Assembly (NCBI RefSeq): GCF_024508665.1
Contig: NZ_JANINP010000007.1
Location: forward strand, 248,001 to 312,000
Direction of reading: 5' to 3'
DNA length: 64,000 bases
Source of the DNA: Sphingomonas sp.
GTDB taxonomy: Bacteria > Pseudomonadota > Alphaproteobacteria > Sphingomonadales > Sphingomonadaceae
This document shows positions 11,227 through 20,824 of this stretch, piece by piece. The notes beneath the pieces were generated by a model that saw nothing but the letters and a program-made list of their open reading frames with translations, was not told where the DNA came from and made no database searches. The position numbers and the translations under genes were made by a program. How positions within the stretch are numbered: position 1 is the stretch's first letter; every line of letters starts with the position of its first letter.

Positions 11227-11598
11227 TCAAGTGATCGGCAACGAGGAGATGGCGATCCGCGCCAGCTCGGCGGCGAGAGTCAAAGCGACCCATTTTTCGG
11301 GCAGTTTCACGACTCGGGCATAGGCGCGCGCTGCCGCGATCGTCTTGCTGACGCCAGGCATGCGGCCGAAGTCCGAATCCTCTATCGCACTAACGGTCTG
11401 CAGGTCAGTGCCGGCCCGGCGCGCCACATCATCCAGCGACAAGCCCATCCTCAACCGGCCGCGCCATAAGGCCTCGCCGATCTGGCTTGGTGCGGGAATG
11501 GCCCTTCCCTCCATTTCCGCACGCTCATGATTTGGTGCCGGACCGCGGTCGTCGCGGTCCATCGAATCCCCTCCTGTCCCCGCGGAGGTTTCTGCCAC
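11227..11598 (-). CDS. RodZ-like/XRE helix-turn-helix protein
   Basis: GEALWRGRLRMGLSLDDVARRAGTDLQTVSAIEDSDFGRMPGVSKTIAAARAYARVVKLPEKWV; similar to the 9717 ORF. Confidence 0.65.
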   Translation of the reverse strand: MAETSAGTGGDSMDRDDRGPAPNHERAEMEGRAIPAPSQIGEALWRGRLRMGLSLDDVARRAGTDLQTVSAIEDSDFGRMPGVSKTIAAARAYARVVKLPEKWVALTLAAELARIAISSLPIT

Positions 11599-11682
11599 GG
11601 TTATAGAGTGGCCGCAACGGTCCTAATTGGTGGAGCGGAAATTATTTGAGCCGATCCAACACTGGGAAGCCGAAAAATGCGT

Positions 11683-14286
11683 CTAGGCATCACTCGCGAG
11701 CCGCTTCAGGCGGTATAGCACGTCGAGCGCCTCGCGCGGGCTCAGCGCGTCGACGTCGAGGCCATCGAGTTCGGCGCGGACGGCGTCGCATTCCTCTTCC
11801 TCCGCTTCGATGGCCGCCGCGAACAGCGGCAGGTCGTCGAGCCCGGCGGCTAGCCCTCCGGTCTTGGCCCGGCCCGCCTCAAGCTTGGCCAGAACCGCCT
11901 TGGCGCGCGCGATCGTCGCCGGCGGCAACCCGGCGAGGCGTGCGACCGCGAGGCCATAGGAACGGTCGGCAGGCCCCTCGGAGACTTCGTGGAGCAGGAC
12001 GAGATCGCCTTTCCATTCGCGCGCGCGGACATGATGGAGGCTCAGCGCGTCACAGCGTTCGGCAAGCCGGGTCAGCTCGTGATAATGCGTCGCGAACAGG
12101 CAGCGGCAGCGATTGTCCTCATGGATCGCTTCGACCACTGCCCAGGCGATGGCGAGACCGTCATAGGTCGACGTGCCCCGCCCGACTTCGTCGAGGATGA
12201 CGAAGCTGCGCGGCGTGGCCTGCGCCAGGATCGCCGCGGTCTCGACCATTTCGACCATGAAGGTCGACCGCCCACGCGCGAGATTGTCCGACGCGCCGAC
12301 GCGGCTGAAGAGCTTGTCGACCAGTCCGAGTTCGGCGCGCGCCGCGGGCACGTAGCTGCCCGCTTGGGCAAGAACGGCGATCAGGGCGTTCTGGCGCAGG
12401 AAGGTCGACTTGCCGCCCATATTGGGACCAGTGACGAGCCACAGCCGCGAGGTTTCGGACAGCATGCAATCGTTGGCGACGAAGCGCTCGCCGCTCTTCT
12501 GGACGGCGGCCTCGACGACCGGATGGCGCCCGCCTTCGACCTCGAAACAGGCGTGATCGACCAGGCTGGGCCGCGCCCAGCCGTCCTCGGCGGCGCGCTC
12601 GGCAAGGCCGGCGGCGACGTCGAGCCGCGCCAGCGCATCGGCGGTCGCGGCGATCGCCTCGCGGCCGGCGAGCGCGGTCTGGGTCAGTTCCTCCAGATGC
12701 GCGGCCTCGGCTGCCAGCGCATGGCTGCCGGCCTGGGTGACCTTCATCGCCAGTTCGTGAAGCTCGGGCGCGTTGAAGCGGACGACGCCGGCCAGCGTCT
12801 GGCGATGAGTGAATCCGCTGTCGGGCGCCATCAGCGGATCGGCGGCCTTGGCCGGGACCTCGACATGATAGCCGAGCACGCCGTTATGACGGATCTTGAG
12901 CGCGCTGGTGCCCGTACGGTTGCGATATTCGGCTTCGAGCGCGGCGATCGCGCGGCGGCCGCCGGCGCCCACATCGCGCAGATCGTCGAGTTCGGCGTCA
13001 TAGCCTTCGGCGATATAGCCGCCATCGGACGCGTCGATCGGCGGAGCGGGGACGAGCGCGCGCTTGAGCAGGTCGATCAGCGACCCGTGGCCGCGAAGCC
13101 GAGGCACGATATCCTGAAGCAATTGCGGCGGCGCATCGAGCGCGTCGATCCGCTCGCCGAGCAACCAGGCGCCATCCAGACCATCACGCAACTGCCCGAG
13201 ATCGCGGGGGCCGCCGCGGCCGGCGACCAGCCGCCCTAGCGCGCGGCCTATGTCGGGCAGGCTGCGCAACGTCGCGCGCAGGCTTTCGCGTAAGGCGCCG
13301 TCGTCGTGCAGCCGCTGGACGAGATCGAGCCGTGCTTCGATCGCCGCCCGATCCATCAGCGGCGCGCCGATATCGGCGGCGAGCAGTCGGGCGCCCGCTC
13401 CCGTCACCGTGCGGTCGACCGCATCGAGCAGGCTGCCCTTGCGCTGGCCGGTCTGGGTCTGGGTGAGTTCCAGGCTGTCGCGCGTCGCGGCGTCGATCGC
13501 CATCGCTTCGCCGGCGTTGCCGATCCGGGGCGGGCGCAGAAATGGCAGCGAGCCTTTCGCCGTATGGTCGAGATAGGCGACGAGCCCGCCAGCCGCGGCC
13601 ATGGCGGCGCGGCTCAACTGGCCGAAACCGTCGAGCGTCGCGACGCCATAGACCCGCTTCAGTCTCGCTTCCGCAGCTGTGGAGTCGAACTCGCTACGCG
13701 GACGCAGCACGGTGGCAAGATGCTCGAATGCGCTGCCTTCGCCCGCCAGCACTTCGGCTGCGTTCAGACGTGCAAGTTCGGCGGACAGTCCAGCGGCATC
13801 GGTCTCGGTCAGTTCGAACCGCCCGGTGGAAACATCGGCGGCAGCGACGGCGACGCCGCCCGCGGCCTCGCCGATCGCGACGCACCAATTGGCACTGCGG
13901 GAATCGAGCAAGGCCTCCTCGGTCAGGGTGCCGGCGGTCACCACGCGGATGATCGCCCGCGCGACCAGGGCCTTGGAGCCGCCACGCTTCTTGGCCTCGG
14001 CCGGCGTTTCGGTCTGGTCGGCGATGGCGACGCGGTGACCGGCCTTGATCAGCCGCTGCAGATAGCCGACCGCGGCATGCGCCGGTACGCCGCACATCGG
14101 GATCTTCTCGCCATCATGCTCGCCGCGCGCAGTCAGCGCGATGTCGAGCACCGCGCTGGCGATCTTCGCGTCCTCGAAGAACAATTCGAAGAAATCGCCC
14201 ATCCGGTAGAAGAGCAGGCAATCTCCAGCCTCCGCCTTCAGGGCGAGATACTGGGCCATCATCGGGGTCGGTGCGGCGTCAGCCAT
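11683..14286 (-). CDS. mutS: DNA mismatch repair protein MutS
   Basis: MMAQYLALKAEAGDCLLFYRMGDFFELFFEDA; Walker A TGPNMGGKSTFLRQNALI; DEVGRGTSTYDGLAIAW. Confidence 0.98.
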   Translation of the reverse strand: MADAAPTPMMAQYLALKAEAGDCLLFYRMGDFFELFFEDAKIASAVLDIALTARGEHDGEKIPMCGVPAHAAVGYLQRLIKAGHRVAIADQTETPAEAKKRGGSKALVARAIIRVVTAGTLTEEALLDSRSANWCVAIGEAAGGVAVAAADVSTGRFELTETDAAGLSAELARLNAAEVLAGEGSAFEHLATVLRPRSEFDSTAAEARLKRVYGVATLDGFGQLSRAAMAAAGGLVAYLDHTAKGSLPFLRPPRIGNAGEAMAIDAATRDSLELTQTQTGQRKGSLLDAVDRTVTGAGARLLAADIGAPLMDRAAIEARLDLVQRLHDDGALRESLRATLRSLPDIGRALGRLVAGRGGPRDLGQLRDGLDGAWLLGERIDALDAPPQLLQDIVPRLRGHGSLIDLLKRALVPAPPIDASDGGYIAEGYDAELDDLRDVGAGGRRAIAALEAEYRNRTGTSALKIRHNGVLGYHVEVPAKAADPLMAPDSGFTHRQTLAGVVRFNAPELHELAMKVTQAGSHALAAEAAHLEELTQTALAGREAIAATADALARLDVAAGLAERAAEDGWARPSLVDHACFEVEGGRHPVVEAAVQKSGERFVANDCMLSETSRLWLVTGPNMGGKSTFLRQNALIAVLAQAGSYVPAARAELGLVDKLFSRVGASDNLARGRSTFMVEMVETAAILAQATPRSFVILDEVGRGTSTYDGLAIAWAVVEAIHEDNRCRCLFATHYHELTRLAERCDALSLHHVRAREWKGDLVLLHEVSEGPADRSYGLAVARLAGLPPATIARAKAVLAKLEAGRAKTGGLAAGLDDLPLFAAAIEAEEEECDAVRAELDGLDVDALSPREALDVLYRLKRLASDA

Positions 14287-14471
14287 TGGCGTCGGTTAGC
14301 CCAGCGAGCGAATGGCGCAAATCCCGCTTTCGCCCTTTGCTGTGGGTAAAGTGTGCGGATTTCCGCCCGGTCAACGACGCATCCTTGCCGGCAAAAGTAC
14401 ATCAAGGGCCTGCAAGCCGGTTTCCTTCTCCCCAACGCGGACCTAAAGACCGCGCAACAGAGAGGACCAGG

Positions 14472-16730
14472 ATGGCCGACGAAACTTCCGTGCAATTTTC
14501 CGATCGCGAAGCATTGCTGTTCCATTCGGAGGGGCGGCCCGGCAAGATCGAAATCATCGCGTCGAAACCGCTGACGACGCAGCGCGACTTGGCGCTGGCC
14601 TATTCGCCCGGCGTCGCCATTCCCGTACAAGCGATCGCCGACGATCCGGCCACGGCCTATGATTATACCGCCAAGGGCAATCTGGTCGCGGTCGTCTCGA
14701 ACGGCACCGCCATCCTGGGCATGGGCAATCTCGGTGCCCTGGCATCCAAGCCGGTGATGGAAGGCAAGGCAGTCCTCTTCAAGCGTTTCGCCGACGTCGA
14801 TGCGATCGATATCGAACTCAAGACGGAGGAAGTGGACCGCATCATCGACGCGGTCGAGTTGATGGAGCCGAGCTTCGGCGGCATAAACCTCGAAGACATC
14901 AAGGCGCCCGAATGTTTCATCATCGAGCAGACGCTGCGCGAGCGGATGAATATCCCGGTCTTCCATGACGACCAGCACGGCACCGCGATCATCACCGCGG
15001 CAGGCCTGATCAATGCCTGCCTGCTGACCGGCCGGCACCTTTCGGACATCAAGGTCGCGGTCAACGGCGCGGGCGCGGCGGCGATCGCCTGCACCGAGCT
15101 GATCAAGGCGATGGGCGTGCGGTCCGACAACGTCATCATGTGCGACCGCTCGGGCGTGATCTACAAGGGCCGCGACAAGGTCAATCAGTGGCAGTCGGCG
15201 CATGCCGTCGACACCGAGAAGCGGACCCTCCAGGATGCGTTGCACGGAGCCGACGTTTTCCTCGGCCTGTCGGCGGCCGGCGCGGTCACGCCCGACATGG
15301 TACGCGACATGGCCAAGGCGCCGATCATCTTCGCGATGGCCAATCCCGAGCCAGAAATCCGTCCCGAGCTGGCCAAGGAAGCGCGCCCCGACGCAATCAT
15401 CGCGACGGGACGATCGGACTATCCCAACCAGGTCAACAACGTGATCGGCTTTCCGTTCATCTTCCGCGGCGCGCTTGACGTACGCGCGACCGGGATCAAC
15501 GAGGAAATGAAGATCGCCGCCGCGCACGCGATCGCCGAGCTGGCGCGCGAGGCGGTGCCGGAGGAAGTCGCCGTCGCTTACGGCGTGCGCCATACGTTCG
15601 GCCCCGAATATATCATTCCCGCGCCGTTCGATCCGCGGCTGATGGAGCTGGTGCCCGCCGCGGTGGCCAAGGCGGCGATGGATTCGGGCGTTGCGACCAA
15701 GCCGATCCTCGACATGGCGGCCTATCGCCAGCAGCTGCGCGGCCGGCTCAATCCGACTACCGGCGTGCTCGCCCAAGCCTATGAAGGCGCGCGCGCCCAG
15801 CCCAAGCGCGTGTTGTTCGCCGAAGGCGAGGAGGAAGTCGTGCTGCGTGCGGCGGTGGCGTTCCGCGAAGGCGGGTACGGCACACCGGTGCTGGTCGGAC
15901 GCGACGACGTCCATGACCGGCTGCGCGCGCTCGGCGTCAAGGAGGTCGAGAGCTACGAGGTCCATAACAGCCGCACATCGGCCCTGGTGCCGCGGATGGT
16001 CGACTTCCTCTATCAACGGCTGCAGCGCCGCGGCTATCTGCGTCGCGATTGCGAGCGGATGATCAACCAGGACCGCAACATCTTCGGCGCGGTTCTGCTC
16101 CAGCTCGGCGAGGCCGATGCGATGATCACCGGGGTCACGCGAACCTATGCCCAGACGATGCGCGAAGTGCGCAAGGTGATCGACGTCGAGGCTGGACGAA
16201 CAGCGTTCGGCATCCACGTCATGGTCGGCCAGACTCATACCGTGTTCATGGCCGATACCACGATCAATGAACGTCCCACGCCTGATGAACTAGCCGACAT
16301 CGCCGAACAGACCGCCGCGGTCGCGCGCCGCATGGGCCATGAACCGCGCGTCGCCTTCCTGAGCTATTCGACCTTCGGCAATCCCGAAGGCCGCTGGCTC
16401 GAGAATCTGCGTGCCGCGGTGGGCGTGCTCGATCAGCGCCAGGTGAGCTTCGAATATGAAGGCGAAATGGCGCCCGACGTCGCGCTGAACCCGCGCCAAT
16501 TGGCCAATTATCCATTCGCCCGGCTGTCCGGGCCGGCAAACGTGCTGATCATGCCGGGGCTGCAATCGGCCAATATCTCGGCCAAATTGCTGCGTGAACT
16601 CGGTGGCGACGCGGTGATTGGACCGATGCTGGTCGGGCTGGAAAAGCCGGTCCAGATCGCACCGATGACCTCGACCGCGAGCGAGCTGGTGACGCTGGCG
16701 GTGCTCGCCGCGGGTGGGGTCGCGCGCTGA
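14472..16730 (+). CDS. maeB: NADP-dependent malic enzyme with C-terminal phosphotransacetylase-like domain
   Basis: ALAYSPGVAIPVQAIADDP, NDQHGTA-type HDDQHGTAIITAAG, and a PTA-like domain (LMPGLQSANISAKLLRELGGD). Confidence 0.95.
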   Translation: MADETSVQFSDREALLFHSEGRPGKIEIIASKPLTTQRDLALAYSPGVAIPVQAIADDPATAYDYTAKGNLVAVVSNGTAILGMGNLGALASKPVMEGKAVLFKRFADVDAIDIELKTEEVDRIIDAVELMEPSFGGINLEDIKAPECFIIEQTLRERMNIPVFHDDQHGTAIITAAGLINACLLTGRHLSDIKVAVNGAGAAAIACTELIKAMGVRSDNVIMCDRSGVIYKGRDKVNQWQSAHAVDTEKRTLQDALHGADVFLGLSAAGAVTPDMVRDMAKAPIIFAMANPEPEIRPELAKEARPDAIIATGRSDYPNQVNNVIGFPFIFRGALDVRATGINEEMKIAAAHAIAELAREAVPEEVAVAYGVRHTFGPEYIIPAPFDPRLMELVPAAVAKAAMDSGVATKPILDMAAYRQQLRGRLNPTTGVLAQAYEGARAQPKRVLFAEGEEEVVLRAAVAFREGGYGTPVLVGRDDVHDRLRALGVKEVESYEVHNSRTSALVPRMVDFLYQRLQRRGYLRRDCERMINQDRNIFGAVLLQLGEADAMITGVTRTYAQTMREVRKVIDVEAGRTAFGIHVMVGQTHTVFMADTTINERPTPDELADIAEQTAAVARRMGHEPRVAFLSYSTFGNPEGRWLENLRAAVGVLDQRQVSFEYEGEMAPDVALNPRQLANYPFARLSGPANVLIMPGLQSANISAKLLRELGGDAVIGPMLVGLEKPVQIAPMTSTASELVTLAVLAAGGVAR

Positions 16731-16758
16731 TCTGATCCCCGGGATCGAGCATCTCTTG

Positions 16759-16792
16759 CTGCTACGTTTGTAGCATGCTACAAACGTAGCAG
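16759..16792. promoter_or_regulatory. 34-bp perfect palindrome, candidate BlaI/MecI-type operator
   Basis: CTGCTACGTTTGTAGCATGCTACAAACGTAGCAG is self-complementary; contains TGTA...TACA and abuts the regulator's ribosome-binding site. Confidence 0.85.
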
Positions 16793-16801
16793 GAGGTCGG
16801 G

Positions 16802-17176
16802 ATGATCGATTCGCTGCCGCGCCGCGAGCGCGAGATTTTCGAGATAGTGTGCGGCCTGGGGGAGGGCACGGCTTCCGCCATCCGCGGCGCGATGACCGAC
16901 CCGCCCAGCGATTCGGCGGTGCGCGCGTTGCTTGCGCGGCTGGTGGCGAAAGGGCTGATCGCGCACCGTACCGAGAACCAAGCCTATATCTATGCGCCTG
17001 TGCCGCAGACCGATGCAGTCGCGGCCAGCGCATTGCAGCGTCTGGTGCAGACCTTCTTCCACGGCTCCGCCGCGAGTGCAGCGACGGCGTTGCTGGGAAT
17101 GGAGCCCAAACTCGCGTCCGACGAGATCGATGCGCTTCAGCGCATGATCGACCAAGCCCGGCGGGACGCGAAATGA
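16802..17176 (+). CDS. BlaI/MecI/CopY family transcriptional regulator
   Basis: LPRREREIFEIVCGLGEGTASAIRGAMTDPPSDSAVRALLARLVAKGLIAHRTENQAYIYAP. Confidence 0.92.
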   Translation: MIDSLPRREREIFEIVCGLGEGTASAIRGAMTDPPSDSAVRALLARLVAKGLIAHRTENQAYIYAPVPQTDAVAASALQRLVQTFFHGSAASAATALLGMEPKLASDEIDALQRMIDQARRDAK

Positions 17177-18660
17177 TACTGGGCTTGCTGATCGATCTTG
17201 GCTGCAAATCGGCACTGGTCGCCGGCGTGGCCCTGCTCCTCAGCGCCGCGATGCGCAGCCGCCCGGCGGCGGAACGCGCCGCCTTGCTGCAGGCGGCGCT
17301 GGTTGCTTCGCTCGCGCTGTTCCTTCTCGCGCCATTACTGCCGCCGCTCGACCTCGCCGTGCTGCCGGCTGCCGAGAGCGTAGCGGACGTGGTCGGGACG
17401 AGCGATATGCCGGTGGCTGCGGCCCAAGTATCGCATGTGACTGCAGCAGCGCTCGACGAGGCGGACCTGGTGGCGATGCTGTATGGAGCCGGAGTCGTAC
17501 TGCTCTTTGCTCGTTTTCTGGCGGGGCTGTGGACGTTGCTGCGCTGGACGCGCGCCGCTCGGCCGGCGATCGATCCGCGGTGGCAGCGTGTGATGGACCA
17601 GGAAGCTGTCAGTCTCCCCCGAGCCGTGCGTCTGCTGGTTTCGCCTTATGCCGCGACGCCGCTCAGCTGGGGAATCGCCCCCGCCTGGATCCTGATCGGT
17701 CCAGCGACCCATGATCGACCGGAACAGGCGGAGGCCGTCATCGCGCACGAACTGGCGCATATTCGCCGGTTCGATTGGATAGGGCTGGTTATCGCCCGCC
17801 TGGCCACCGCCGTGTTCTGGTTCAATCCCTTGGTGTGGCTGCTCGCGCGTCAATGGATGCGCGAGGCCGAGCTGGCCGCGGACGCCGACGCACTGCGCCG
17901 GGTCGACCGCTACGATTATGCCGAGGCGTTGCTCGCGGTCGCCGGCGGACGCATGGCGCATGCCGAAGCCAATGGCATGGCGTTCGCCCGAACCGCGTTG
18001 GCGCGCCGGATCGGCATGGTGCTCGATGGCGGTGGGCGGCGGCGCATGGGGCCGCTGGTACCGGCGCTGCTGCTTGCGGCGGCATTGGGCACCGCGGTGC
18101 CGTTGGCTGCTGCCAGGATCGTGCGCGCCGCCGCTGCACCGAAGACATTATTGCCGCTCGCTCCGCAAGCGCCGACGCCGCCCGTTCCGCCTTCCTTGGC
18201 GGCAGCAACGCACTCGCCATGGCCGAACGCGATGCGGAGCGCCGGCGGCGCCGCGGGCCGGATGCTGAAGCGGCTGGGCAGCGGGATCAAGGGCGGGTCG
18301 GCGGTGCCGGTGGCATCGCCAGGCGCTGGCGGTCCGGACGACCAACGGACTGCGGCCCGGGATGCGCCGGCAACGATCGACGGATCGACGCAGGACGCAT
18401 TAGCCGCTGAGGTGAAACGCGAGAAAGAGGAAGGCGCCGCGGCCGCCAAACAGGGCCGGGAGGAACAGCGCCATGGCCTTGGCGAAGGTATGCGCGGCAC
18501 CGCCGTCGGATTTCGCGCGCGGGCCGAAGAGCTTGAGCGCGTCGCCAATCTGCCTGGGCAATCCAGCGCTGTGCGAGAGAGCAATCTGGCGATCGCAAAG
18601 GGGTTCCGCGCCAGCGCTGACGATCTCGACAACAAGGCCGACAAGCTGACCGGCGGCTAA
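17173..18660 (+). CDS. BlaR1/MecR1-like M56 metallopeptidase
   Basis: HELAHIRRFDWIGL zinc motif, N-terminal TM helices, ATGA overlap with the BlaI gene; C-terminus is low-complexity/coiled-coil. Confidence 0.9.
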   Translation: MILGLLIDLGCKSALVAGVALLLSAAMRSRPAAERAALLQAALVASLALFLLAPLLPPLDLAVLPAAESVADVVGTSDMPVAAAQVSHVTAAALDEADLVAMLYGAGVVLLFARFLAGLWTLLRWTRAARPAIDPRWQRVMDQEAVSLPRAVRLLVSPYAATPLSWGIAPAWILIGPATHDRPEQAEAVIAHELAHIRRFDWIGLVIARLATAVFWFNPLVWLLARQWMREAELAADADALRRVDRYDYAEALLAVAGGRMAHAEANGMAFARTALARRIGMVLDGGGRRRMGPLVPALLLAAALGTAVPLAAARIVRAAAAPKTLLPLAPQAPTPPVPPSLAAATHSPWPNAMRSAGGAAGRMLKRLGSGIKGGSAVPVASPGAGGPDDQRTAARDAPATIDGSTQDALAAEVKREKEEGAAAAKQGREEQRHGLGEGMRGTAVGFRARAEELERVANLPGQSSAVRESNLAIAKGFRASADDLDNKADKLTGG

Positions 18661-18738
18661 CCGCCGCGATCCACCGACTTCATCCGGGCAAGCGCGATTC
18701 GCGCCACGGGACCGGCTTGCCCAACTCAGGAGATATTC

Positions 18739-19071
18739 ATGCGGGTCACCATCTGTGCTGTCGCCATCCTGCTGGGAGCGTGCGCCGAGCATTCGGCACT
18801 GGCGAGCGAGCCTCGCTTGAGGATCAGGGTCGCGGACATTTCGACCGACACACCATCGGGGCGGGCCGAATTGCGGCGGCGTGTCGTCGATGCGACACGG
18901 CGATTTTGCGCCGATTATGGTGCCGAGATCACGCCACATGAGTCGCGGGAGGACCCGCGATATTGCCCCGACATGGCACGATCCTTGGCGATGAGCGGAA
19001 TGACGCGCGATCTGCGGCGCGCCTATGACTTGGCGCGGCACGAGGCGAAGGTCGTCGGCAGCGCTCCGTGA
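18739..19071 (+). CDS. UrcA family protein
   Basis: Signal peptide, then LRIRVADISTDTPSGRAELRRRVVDATRRFCADYG pattern. Confidence 0.7.
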   Translation: MRVTICAVAILLGACAEHSALASEPRLRIRVADISTDTPSGRAELRRRVVDATRRFCADYGAEITPHESREDPRYCPDMARSLAMSGMTRDLRRAYDLARHEAKVVGSAP

Positions 19072-19173
19072 TTTCGGGTCGCCGCGTGGCGATCCGTTGC
19101 AGTGCGGCCGGCCTTCACGAAGCTGGACATCACGCTAAGCTGGCATACATCTAACCTATGGCAGGTAGCGTAT

Positions 19174-19806
19174 ATGGCTGACGCTTTGGGTGGCTCATTG
19201 CCGCTATACCTCCTTATCGGCATGGTGATCGCGCTGATGCTGCTTGCCCGGCGATTTCGGGTGGTTGGGCGGCTATTGTCGACGACGGCGCTGGTCGTCT
19301 CGCTGGGTCTGATCGTGATGCTGGTCGGCGAGCGCGGGCGGTTCGACCCGATGTTCGCGCGGGTCGCCAAGATCCTGCATCTCGAGGACGGGCAGCAGGT
19401 CGTCGGCAAGGAAATGCGCGTGCCGATGGCGGATGACGGCCATTTCTGGGTGAAGGTGCGGTTCGGCAATGTCGAGCGCAGGATGCTGGTCGACAGCGGC
19501 GCGACGGTCACCGCTCTGTCCACGGAAACCGCCGAAGCGGCTGGTCTGCGGCCGAGCCCCAGCCCGTTTCCGATGATCATCCAGACGGCCAACGGATCGG
19601 TCCGCGCCGAGACCGCGACCGTGCCCGAATTGCGTATCGGCAACATCGTCGCACGCGATCTGCCGGTCGTCAGCTCGCCGGCGTTCGGCGACATGGACGT
19701 GATCGGGATGAATTTCCTGTCGCGGCTGAAGAGCTGGCGGGTCGAGGGCAGGACGTTGATATTGACGCCGAACCATCCGCAGGAAACCAAGGACGACCGC
19801 GTCTAA
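19174..19806 (+). CDS. Membrane-anchored retropepsin-like aspartic protease (TIGR02281-like)
   Basis: MRVPMADDGHFWVKVRFGNVERRMLVDSGATVTALS and VIGMNFLSRLKSWRVEGRTLIL. Confidence 0.88.
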   Translation: MADALGGSLPLYLLIGMVIALMLLARRFRVVGRLLSTTALVVSLGLIVMLVGERGRFDPMFARVAKILHLEDGQQVVGKEMRVPMADDGHFWVKVRFGNVERRMLVDSGATVTALSTETAEAAGLRPSPSPFPMIIQTANGSVRAETATVPELRIGNIVARDLPVVSSPAFGDMDVIGMNFLSRLKSWRVEGRTLILTPNHPQETKDDRV

Positions 19807-19851
19807 CGCCGATGCGCGTCAAGTTTCGTAACATGTGAGGGGTAAGGGCAG

Positions 19852-19921
19852 TCACTCTTTCTGCCCTCACCCTTCCGCCGCTCTTCGAGCGGCTCCCTCC
19901 CTCTCCCAACGGGAGAGGGAA
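19852..19921. repeat. Palindromic CCCTCTCCC-type intergenic repeat
   Basis: CTCACCCTTCCGCC...CCCTCTCCCAACGGGAGAGGG; shares segments with 32921-33115 and 45927-46080. Confidence 0.7.
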
Positions 19922-19928
19922 ATACGCA

Positions 19929-20717
19929 TCAAGCGTCGATCGACGTGCCCAAGGCCGCGTTGACCAGGCCGCCGTCGACCACCAGCGTATCGCCGACGAC
20001 ATAGTCCGATGCGCGGCTGGCGAGGAAGATCGCGGCGCCGGCCATGTCCTCGTCGGTGCCGATACGGCGCATCGGGATGTTCTTCGCCACCTCGTCGCCG
20101 TGGTCGCGCGCGGCGCGGTTCATTTCGCTGGCGAAGGCGCCGGGCGCCAGGCTGGTGACGATGATCGCATCCTTGATCAGCCGCGCGGCCATCCGCTTGG
20201 TGAGGTAGATCAGCGCCGCCTTGGAGGCATGATAGCTGTACGTTTCCCACGGATTGAGCCGCAGGCCGTCGATCGAGGTGATGTTGATGACCTTGCTTGG
20301 CCGGTCGTAGCTCGCCTGCGCCTTAAGCAGGCCGTGCAGCGCCTGGGTCAGGAAGAAGGGCGACTTCACGTTCAGGTCCATCACCTTGTCCCAGCCGCTT
20401 TCCGGAAACTCCTCGAACGGCACGCCCCAGGCGGCGCCGGCATTGTTGACCAGAATGTCGAGATGATCCTCGTGCTCGGCCATTTTCGCCGCGAGCGCCT
20501 TGCAGCCCTCTACCGTCGACACGTCCATCGGAATCGGAATGCAATTGGGACCGAGCTCGGCGGCGGTCTCCTCGCACGCCGGCGCTTTGCGCGACGAGAT
20601 GTACACCTTGGCGCCCTGGGCGATATATCCCGCTGCGATCATCTTGCCGATGCCACGGCTGCCGCCGGTGATCAGCGCGACGCGCCCTTCGAGGCTGAAG
20701 AATTTGCTGGTGTCCAT
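19929..20717 (-). CDS. SDR family oxidoreductase
   Basis: ALITGGSRGIGKMIA, NNAGAAWG, YSYHASKAALIYLTK. Confidence 0.93.
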   Translation of the reverse strand: MDTSKFFSLEGRVALITGGSRGIGKMIAAGYIAQGAKVYISSRKAPACEETAAELGPNCIPIPMDVSTVEGCKALAAKMAEHEDHLDILVNNAGAAWGVPFEEFPESGWDKVMDLNVKSPFFLTQALHGLLKAQASYDRPSKVINITSIDGLRLNPWETYSYHASKAALIYLTKRMAARLIKDAIIVTSLAPGAFASEMNRAARDHGDEVAKNIPMRRIGTDEDMAGAAIFLASRASDYVVGDTLVVDGGLVNAALGTSIDA

Positions 20718-20734
20718 ATGTTGTCTCCCGTTTC

Positions 20735-20807
20735 GTCGTCGCCCCGGCGAAGGCCGGGGCCGCTATGTTGTGATGCGGCCAACGACCCCGGCCTCCGCCG
20801 GGGCGAC
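20735..20807. repeat. REP-like CCCCGGC palindromic pair
   Basis: GCCCCGGCGAAGGCCGGGGC ... ACCCCGGCCTCCGCCGGGGCGAC. Confidence 0.8.
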
Positions 20808-20824
20808 GGCTCGCTTCTTTTCGA

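Noticed and set aside
14259-16238. 659-aa minus-strand ORF
   Set aside because: Antisense shadow of maeB created by high third-position GC; no recognisable domain
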